DNA from: an uncultured Eubacteriales bacterium
GTDB taxonomy: Bacteria > Bacillota > Clostridia > Oscillospirales > Acutalibacteraceae
Reading direction: 5' to 3'
Length of the DNA stretch: 64,000 bases
Assembly (NCBI GenBank): GCA_900316385.1
Contig: ONCP01000009.1
Span: 5,026 to 69,025 of the forward strand
Positions 59,135-64,000 of this stretch are shown piece after piece. Numbering within the stretch: the stretch's first letter is position 1; every line of letters starts with the position of its first letter. Both the position numbers and the translations under genes were made by a program. Below the pieces are notes generated by a model. That model was not told where the DNA came from and made no database searches. It saw only the letters and a program-made list of their open reading frames with translations.

Positions 59135-59410
59135 ATGGCAGATATCGACCCCATTACACGCGAGGCGCTTAAGCGCGCTTCTCATATGCGGTCACGGCCG
59201 CAGAAGCTGCCGACGGAGCAAGCCGCTCCCGCGGCGCCCGAGCCCGCGGCAAAGCCCTCGCCGAAACCGAGGGACGCTGTGATTTCGGGCGGTCTTGACG
59301 CGCTTTTCAAAGACAAGGAAACCAGCGTAATACTGATGCTGATCATTCTTTTGATGGGCGAAAAGGGCAGCGAAAGCCTCCTGCTGGCGCTGATATATTT
59401 ACTTACTTAA
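59135..59410 (+). CDS. Small tail-anchored hydrophobic protein
   Basis: A 91-residue protein with a Pro/Ala-rich middle (AAPAAPEPAAKPSPKP) and two short hydrophobic C-terminal stretches (VILMLIILLMG and LLLALIYLLT), suggesting a tail anchor or hairpin insertion. Third in the micro-operon, 8 bp after the previous gene, SD gaggtg. No family name available. Confidence 0.7.
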   Translation: MADIDPITREALKRASHMRSRPQKLPTEQAAPAAPEPAAKPSPKPRDAVISGGLDALFKDKETSVILMLIILLMGEKGSESLLLALIYLLT

Positions 59411-59437
59411 TAATTTACCATACTTTATACAAAAAAA

Positions 59438-59464
59438 TCAAGGCTGTCATAAAAACAGCCTTGA
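59438..59464. terminator. Bidirectional terminator
   Basis: A 10-bp stem tcaaggctgt / acagccttga with an A7 tract on the left and a T tract on the right. It lies between the convergent micro-operon and the pyridoxal kinase gene. Confidence 0.88.
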
Positions 59465-59470
59465 AAATTT

Positions 59471-60301
59471 TTAACCGTTCAGTTTTTCTACCAAATAAGG
59501 TATCGCGCGTTCAAAATCTACGCCGTACCAGTTGGAATCGGGGGAGTTCTTGGTGATCCTTATACACTCGGCGGTATACTCGGCGGCGATCTCGATCGCC
59601 TTTTCTATCGGCTTTCCGCCTACCAGCGCGCCTGTGAAGGCAGAGCTGAAGATATCGCCTGTGCCGTGGAACGCGGCGTCGATCTTCTCCTGCTCGTACA
59701 TATAGAAATCGTCCTTTTCGCTGTCATAAAGCAGCACGCCGTATTTATCGCCGAAGGAAGCGCCTGTCAGGACGACCTTCTTCGCGCCGAAGGACGAGAG
59801 CTTTCTAACGACTTCCTTGGCAAAGTCCTCGTCGTATTCCTCGCGGTAGGGAGTGTCGGTCAGGTAGCACGCCTCGGTGATGTTCGGGAGCGCTATATCC
59901 GCGACCGATGTGAGCTTGAGCATTTCGCGCGGGAAGTTTTCGTCAAAAGCGGGATACATCTTGCCGTTATCAGCCATAGCGGGATCGATGATAACAAGGT
60001 TGCCGTCGGTTTTGAGGTCGCTGATGAGCTTCTTGACCTTGCCGATCTGCTCGGCGGAGGCGAGATAGCCCGTATAAAACGCGTCAAAGGTTATCCCCTC
60101 GTTTTTCCAGTGCTCCGCGATCGGCAGAATCTGGTCGTCAAGATCCTTGCAGGTGAAGTTCTTGAACATGGTATGCGTGGAAAGTACGGCTGTCGGAATG
60201 ATCGCTGCCTCTACTCCTGTTGCCGAGATGATCGGAAGCGCAACGGTGAGCGAGCACTTTCCAAGGCAGGAAATATCCTGAATCGTAACTATTCTTTTCA
60301 T
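59471..60301 (-). CDS. Pyridoxal/pyridoxamine kinase (ribokinase fold)
   Basis: A 276-residue PfkB-superfamily kinase of the PdxY type. Start TIQDISCLGKCSLTVALPIISATGVEAA, substrate loop STHTMF, VVIIDPAMADNGKMY-like segment (seen VIIDPAMADNGKMY), and the anion-hole/catalytic motif FHGTGDIFSSAFTGAL. It makes pyridoxal 5'-phosphate from salvaged vitamers, which the many PLP enzymes here need. MocR-like repeats upstream agree with vitamin B6 control. Confidence 0.9.
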   Translation of the reverse strand: MKRIVTIQDISCLGKCSLTVALPIISATGVEAAIIPTAVLSTHTMFKNFTCKDLDDQILPIAEHWKNEGITFDAFYTGYLASAEQIGKVKKLISDLKTDGNLVIIDPAMADNGKMYPAFDENFPREMLKLTSVADIALPNITEACYLTDTPYREEYDEDFAKEVVRKLSSFGAKKVVLTGASFGDKYGVLLYDSEKDDFYMYEQEKIDAAFHGTGDIFSSAFTGALVGGKPIEKAIEIAAEYTAECIRITKNSPDSNWYGVDFERAIPYLVEKLNG

Positions 60302-60333
60302 ATTTTTCAGACCTTTCTGAATGTGATAGACAC

Positions 60334-60397
60334 ATTTTAGCAGAATAACTGTCCTTTTTAAATAGACAGTTTCAGGAATTTTTTCATAGACAGTTTA
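60334..60397 (-). promoter_or_regulatory. pdx promoter with MocR/PdxR-like operator repeats
   Basis: On the - strand -10 TAAAAT (60339-60334) has only a weak -35 (TTTAAA, 17 bp). AAACTGTCTAT occurs twice (60372-60362 and 60396-60386), 24 bp apart, and a third TGTCTAT at 60332-60326. AACTGTC (60347-60353) and GACAGTT (60365-60371) form a perfect dyad over the -35. Mixed direct and inverted repeats over a poor -35 are typical of MocR-type activators such as PdxR. Confidence 0.5.
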
Positions 60398-60416
60398 CCG
60401 ATCCCCGCAAACAAAA

Positions 60417-60439
60417 GAGCCGTCGCGTCGCGACGGCTC
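60417..60439 (-). terminator. Terminator of the modular surface protein gene
   Basis: An 11-bp stem gagccgtcgcg / cgcgacggctc with a minimal loop is followed on the - strand by ttttgttt. Confidence 0.82.
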
Positions 60440-60454
60440 AAATAGTTTATTCTG

Positions 60455-60624
60455 TTATTTCTTAGTTACCTTGACCTTGACCGTAATCATTCTTACTCCG
60501 TTGAGCTTGATCTTGATAGTCGCCTTACCGACCTTTATACCCTTGATATATACGGTGGTGGCGTTAGCCTTGGAGACTACCTTCGCGATCTTCTTGTTGC
60601 TGGTGGTGTATTTGTTATTGATAG
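60455..60624 (-). pseudogene. Detached Ig-like C-terminus in the -1 frame
   Basis: Immediately after the stop of the upstream surface protein, the -1 frame is open to a TAA at 60455-60457. It encodes about 58 residues: NLTINNKYTTSNKKIAKVV, then IKGIKVGKATIKIKL and a final VKVKVTKK. This is the usual ending of an Ig-like module in such proteins. It has no start codon or SD of its own. It is therefore the former or frameshifted C-terminus of the 782-residue protein. Confidence 0.75.
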
Positions 60625-62973
60625 TCAGGTTACGGTAGCGATCCTCTTGTTGCTGGAGGTAAAGGTCACCTTGTTGCTACCCTTGTTCTTAACAGCCAGA
60701 GTTACCTTGCCTGCCGCCTTGATCGACTTCTTTGTGAAAGTGAGGGACGGAGCCTTGGTCGAGGGCTGCGGAGTTGTGGGAGCCTGAGTCGTGGGAGCTA
60801 CCGTTGTGGGAGCCTGTGTTGTGGGAGCTACCGTTGTGGGAGCCTGTGTTGTGGGCTCGGGAGTCGTCGGAGTCTGAGTTGTGGGCTCGGGAGTCTGAGT
60901 AGTAGGCTCGGGTGTTGTGGGTGTTTGAGTGGTTGGGGTCTGAGTTGAAGGTGATGTTGTCGGAACCGAAGGAGAGGTAGTTGCTATTGTCTCGGTCGAA
61001 GCGCCTGTCGGGATCGACGGACTTGTTTCGATTGTAGCTGAGGTCGTTGCTTCCTCGACAACCGTGCCCTCAACCGTTGTAACGGCGCCTGTGCCGACAA
61101 CAACGCCCGTGTTGACATAATCGGTCTTGATCGAGCCGAGCTCGGCCATATTAAGCTTTACATCCGCCTCGCCATCGGCGCCGCTCTTTACCGTGAATAC
61201 CAAAGAGATCAAAACAGCGCCGGAGCGGAAGTCGTAGGTGCCTTCCTTGGTCTGAGGATCCGCGCTTGTGAAAGTGAAGCGCATTGTACCCTTTGCAATG
61301 TTGAGCTTGTATGTAACATTGGAATTAAGAGCGGAGAACATTGTCTGAGAATTGTTGTAACGGCTTTCAAGCGCGAGCTTGGAGTCGTCGAAGGTAACGG
61401 TCGCGTCACCGAACGAAATCATCTCGGGGGCGGTGAGCTTGTATGTGACCATAACGTGAGATTTATTTACCTGAATTTCCTCAACGGCTGTGCTGAGGTT
61501 GGAATACGCCTTTACCTTGATATCGTTCTGATCGGAGGTCGGAACCTCGGTCTCGGAGGGTATCTCGGGCTTGACGCTTTCAATTGTCTGAGTGATCGAA
61601 AGACCGTCGGTCGCCTTGACCTGACCGTCATTTACGTACGTCGTATTCTTGGAGGATAAATCAAAGACCTTGAGATATACGGTAGCGGTTCCGACAGTGC
61701 TCGCGGTTTTCTTTGTGAACACGAGCTTGACGAGGTCGCCGCCCTGAGTAAAGTCATATTTGCCGTTTGTGCCTGAGAAATTGAACACGATTAGTCCCGT
61801 TCCCGCGCTGAGGTTGAAGTTGGCGTCGGTAGTAACGGAGAACATACTTGAGTATGTGTTATACTCGGGATTAAGAATAAGCTTTGAGGTGTCGTAGGAC
61901 ACGGTGATCTGACCGTCGTCAAGAGCCTCGGACGCGGTGAGCTTATAAGTAACTGTAACTGTATCGCCGTCGACCTTGACCTTGGAGCCTACGGAATTGA
62001 TGTTTGACTTCGCGGAAACATAGAAGCTTGTGTCCTCGTCAGCCGCTGCGGGATCTGTCGGGGATGTCTCGCTTGAAGGATCTGTGAGCGAAGGAGCGGT
62101 GGGCTCTGTGGGGATCGGCTCTGTGGGCGGATCGGTCTCTTCGCTGGGATCTGTCGGGTCTGTGGGACCTTCGAAATCTGTCCAGTAACCTGTGAGCTTC
62201 TTATCGTAGCCTTCGCCTTCACCCTCGCCCCAGCTGTCGATGACAAAAAGCCTGCCGTCTTCAGTGTCAAGGTCTACGGTCTGGTTCCAAAGAATATTGT
62301 GCTCCGTGTCCCAAGAAGGACCGTCGTTCGCGGCGTCAACTCGGGAAAATACTACGTTTTCATACAATCCGTCATATTTAATATAGCCCGACTCGTCATC
62401 TATGGGATATGCCCACTCACCGGTGCAAGCGGCGCCCCAAGTCCAAGCGTACCAGTTCTCTTCACCCGTGGTGCAGAAGCTGGCGTCAAGGTAGCAGGAA
62501 AGGCTTCCCTGACCGCCGCCTGAGGACGAGCTTGTCGGATTGGAAGGATCATCACCACCGCCGTCATAATGACCTGTTGTAACGGTAAAGGTTCCGTTGT
62601 TCCAGTCGGCAAAGGTATAGAGATTGTCTGTTATGGAAACCTCCACGCTCTGGTTCCATTTTGTATCCCAGTCAAGCGCGGTAGAGCCCGCGGGCATTCT
62701 GACAAAAATAACCTGGGACTTCATATTATCGAACCTGATATATCCGCTTGAGTCTTTAACGCCTGCGACATCGACATAGTCGGAGCCCGTCCAGGAATGA
62801 GCGAACCACGCGGGACTGTCTTTGTCAGCCGCGCCCGGGTCGAAATAGATCGTCGACGCGCCTGTTGCGGCTTCTTCAATATCCGCCGCGGACGCCGAAA
62901 CGACCATAACGGACAAGAGCATCAGTACCGCGAGAACGACGCTCGTTAATTTCTTGAAAGATTTTTTTGTCAT
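60625..62973 (-). CDS. Modular secreted surface protein (CBM-like and cohesin-like modules)
   Basis: A 782-residue exported protein. Signal peptide at 1-30 (ending SASA). Two related modules of about 110 residues (40-140 and 157-268) share GYIRFD/GYIKYD, VIFVRM/VVFSRV and WNQSV/WNQTV patterns and look like small starch-binding (CBM26-type) modules. After an acidic Thr/Pro linker, two modules (316-462 and 485-637) share VTVTYKLTA...SYDTSKL...FTF patterns and resemble cohesin-like beta sandwiches. A Thr/Pro repeat (655-742) precedes an Ig-like piece that stops at 782 because of a frame break. It may bind carbohydrate or scaffold partners on the cell wall; module names are tentative. Confidence 0.78.
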   Translation of the reverse strand: MTKKSFKKLTSVVLAVLMLLSVMVVSASAADIEEAATGASTIYFDPGAADKDSPAWFAHSWTGSDYVDVAGVKDSSGYIRFDNMKSQVIFVRMPAGSTALDWDTKWNQSVEVSITDNLYTFADWNNGTFTVTTGHYDGGGDDPSNPTSSSSGGGQGSLSCYLDASFCTTGEENWYAWTWGAACTGEWAYPIDDESGYIKYDGLYENVVFSRVDAANDGPSWDTEHNILWNQTVDLDTEDGRLFVIDSWGEGEGEGYDKKLTGYWTDFEGPTDPTDPSEETDPPTEPIPTEPTAPSLTDPSSETSPTDPAAADEDTSFYVSAKSNINSVGSKVKVDGDTVTVTYKLTASEALDDGQITVSYDTSKLILNPEYNTYSSMFSVTTDANFNLSAGTGLIVFNFSGTNGKYDFTQGGDLVKLVFTKKTASTVGTATVYLKVFDLSSKNTTYVNDGQVKATDGLSITQTIESVKPEIPSETEVPTSDQNDIKVKAYSNLSTAVEEIQVNKSHVMVTYKLTAPEMISFGDATVTFDDSKLALESRYNNSQTMFSALNSNVTYKLNIAKGTMRFTFTSADPQTKEGTYDFRSGAVLISLVFTVKSGADGEADVKLNMAELGSIKTDYVNTGVVVGTGAVTTVEGTVVEEATTSATIETSPSIPTGASTETIATTSPSVPTTSPSTQTPTTQTPTTPEPTTQTPEPTTQTPTTPEPTTQAPTTVAPTTQAPTTVAPTTQAPTTPQPSTKAPSLTFTKKSIKAAGKVTLAVKNKGSNKVTFTSSNKRIATVT
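60760..60935 (-). repeat. Thr/Pro-rich linker repeats
   Basis: Tandem and interspersed short repeats encode PTTQAPTTVA / PTTPEPTTQT units. A 30-bp unit is repeated back to back near 60790-60850. Such tracts are prone to expansion and contraction. Confidence 0.85.
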
Positions 62974-63023
62974 AAAACAATCCCCCTTATAGGATTCTAA
63001 ATCTGTACATAATATATTGTATC

Positions 63024-63051
63024 ATTATATACGAGAAAATTCTATTGACAA
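63024..63051 (-). promoter_or_regulatory. Promoter of the modular surface protein gene
   Basis: On the - strand TTGTCA (63051-63046) and a perfect TATAAT (63029-63024) are spaced 16 bp, about 50 bp before the start; SD ggggg precedes the ATG. Confidence 0.72.
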
Positions 63052-63129
63052 AACAGCGAAATACAGACCCCAAATTTGGTCATTTTGCTATTTTCCCGAT
63101 GGAGCTCAAGTCGGCTTTTTACCCGCAAA

Positions 63130-63156
63130 AAAGCTCCCGAAAAAATCGGGAGCTTT
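63130..63156 (-). terminator. Terminator of rpoC
   Basis: An 11-bp stem (aaagctcccga / tcgggagcttt, 5-nt loop) is followed on the - strand by a T run. Confidence 0.92.
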
Positions 63157-63171
63157 CGGATCGAATATTTA

Positions 63172-64000
63172 TCAGCCTTCGGTAGAATAGACAACCTCGT
63201 CCTCGGACTGGTTGACGTCGAGCTGAACCTCGTTATAACGGCGCATACCCGTACCTGCGGGAATAAGCTTACCGATGATAACGTTTTCTTTAAGACCCAT
63301 AAGGTGATCGACCTTGCCCTTGATCGCCGCGTCGGTGAGAACTCTGGTGGTCTCCTGGAAGGATGCCGCCGACATAAAGCTGTCGGTAGCGAGTGCCGCC
63401 TTTGTGATACCGAGCAGCATCTGGATCCACGTCGCCTCCTTAAGGCCTTCCTCGCCGTTAGCAATACGGCGGCGGATCTCCTCGTTGGCTGTGAGAACCT
63501 GAATTCTGTCATAGGACTGACCCGCGATGAGCGATGTATCGCCCGCGTCGTCGATCCTGACCTTTTTGAGCATCTGGCGAACGATGACCTCGATGTGCTT
63601 ATCGTTGATATCAACACCCTGTAAACGGTAGGTGGACTGAACCTCGGAAATAAGGTAGTTCTGAACCGCGTTGGTACCGAGGATCGCCAGAACGTCGTGC
63701 GGATTTACCGAACCGTCGGTGATCTTATCGCCCTTTGAGATACGGTCGCCCTCGGAAACTCTTACTCTGAAACCGAAGGGGATAAGATAAGCCTTTTCGT
63801 CGCCTGTCTGCTCGTTGTAAACAACTGCGTGATTGGCGTTCTTGCGCTCCTCAAAGCGAACCGTGCCGTCGATCTCACTGATGATCGCAAGACTCTTGGG
63901 CTTTCTCGCCTCAAAGAGCTCCTCAACACGGGGAAGACCCTGTGTGATATCCTCGGCGTTCGCGACACCGCCTGTGTGGAAGGTACGCATCGTAAGCTGT
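63172..64000 (-). CDS. rpoC: RNA polymerase beta' subunit, C-terminal part
   Basis: The last 275 residues of RpoC; the frame stays open to the window edge. [34 protein letters not shown] is the conserved bridge-helix-proximal C-terminal region. [75 protein letters not shown] sequence and [21 protein letters not shown] follow, as in all bacteria. It lies in the active centre and clamp of RNA polymerase. The upstream rpoB and N-terminal rpoC are outside the window. Confidence 0.98.
   Translation of the reverse strand, partial: QLTMRTFHTGGVANAEDITQGLPRVEELFEARKPKSLAIISEIDGTVRFEERKNANHAVVYNEQTGDEKAYLIPFGFRVRVSEGDRISKGDKITDGSVNPHDVLAILGTNAVQNYLISEVQSTYRLQGVDINDKHIEVIVRQMLKKVRIDDAGDTSLIAGQSYDRIQVLTANEEIRRRIANGEEGLKEATWIQMLLGITKAALATDSFMSAASFQETTRVLTDAAIKGKVDHLMGLKENVIIGKLIPAGTGMRRYNEVQLDVNQSEDEVVYSTEG

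Noticed and set aside
60760..60935. Repeat array resembling a CRISPR
   Set aside because: Repeats are short, in coding phase, and encode a Thr/Pro linker; no unique spacers and no cas genes.

Overview
The window looks like chromosomal DNA of a low-to-mid GC Firmicute of class Clostridia, most probably a Ruminococcus-like member of the Oscillospiraceae. The signs are a FabK-type fatty acid operon, an RqcH/RlmH/MBL block, RicT next to a DNA polymerase III delta' gene, BspA-type leucine-rich-repeat and Ig-like surface proteins, and endospore genes (spoIIAA-spoIIAB-sigF, orphan spoVAD, a BofC-like protein). Genus is inferred from gene content only. I see no rRNA, tRNA, CRISPR array, integrase or transposase.

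Layout. 1-6.2 kb (+ strand): the tail of a surface protein, then a polyphosphate-polymerase-fold (VTC) protein, a DUF4956 membrane protein, a secreted beta-helix lipoprotein and an OmpR/histidine-kinase pair. An 11-bp-periodic direct repeat lies upstream of the VTC gene. 6.2-14.1 kb (- strand): a GT2 glycosyltransferase, a zinc-ribbon membrane protein, an LTA-synthase-like stump without its sulfatase domain, rpe, a degenerate P-type ATPase-like protein, rlmB, a DUF6512-like protein and a PAP2 phosphatase. 14.1-19.2 kb (- strand): a LicD-led cassette (LicD, GNAT, two PLP aminotransferases, a cytidylyltransferase fused to a Gfo/Idh/MocA domain). I read it as synthesis and transfer of an unidentified CDP-activated amino-alcohol-like substituent to a surface glycan. 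19.4-28.4 kb: orphan spoVAD with a sigma-G-like promoter, then fabK-fabD-fabG-fabF-accB-fabZ-accC-accD-accA.

28.5-33.9 kb: a BofC-like secreted protein, a class A PBP, homoserine dehydrogenase and aspartokinase. 33.9-40.3 kb (- strand): a Na/Pi symporter with PhoU domain, rqcH, rlmH, a YycJ-like hydrolase and murA. 40.6-46.6 kb: aroE-aroK-tyrA-aroB-aroA-aroC-chorismate mutase. The aroE promoter faces the acpP promoter head-on. 46.8-49.6 kb (+): acpP, proS, metA. 49.6-54.2 kb (-): ferredoxin, trmN6-like, rsmI, folC, then spoIIAA-spoIIAB-sigF.

54.3-56.2 kb: an AT-rich BspA-type gene preceded by a promoter, a very long self-complementary hairpin and an intrinsic terminator, so a candidate structured ncRNA or attenuated leader. 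56.2-59.4 kb: ricT, holB, a phosphodiesterase and a three-gene + strand micro-operon of unknown function behind a sigma-E-like promoter. 59.4-60.4 kb: a pyridoxal-kinase gene with MocR/PdxR-like operator repeats. 60.4-63 kb: a large surface protein (paired carbohydrate-binding-like and cohesin-like modules, Thr/Pro linker) whose C-terminal Ig-like end is cut off by a -1 frame break. The window ends in the 3' part of rpoC.

Best candidates for something undescribed: the LicD/CDP cassette with its fused, apparently catalytically altered oxidoreductase domain (14.1-19.2 kb), the hairpin RNA at 55.9-56.05 kb, the pseudo-P-type ATPase, and the small three-gene cluster at 58.5-59.4 kb.
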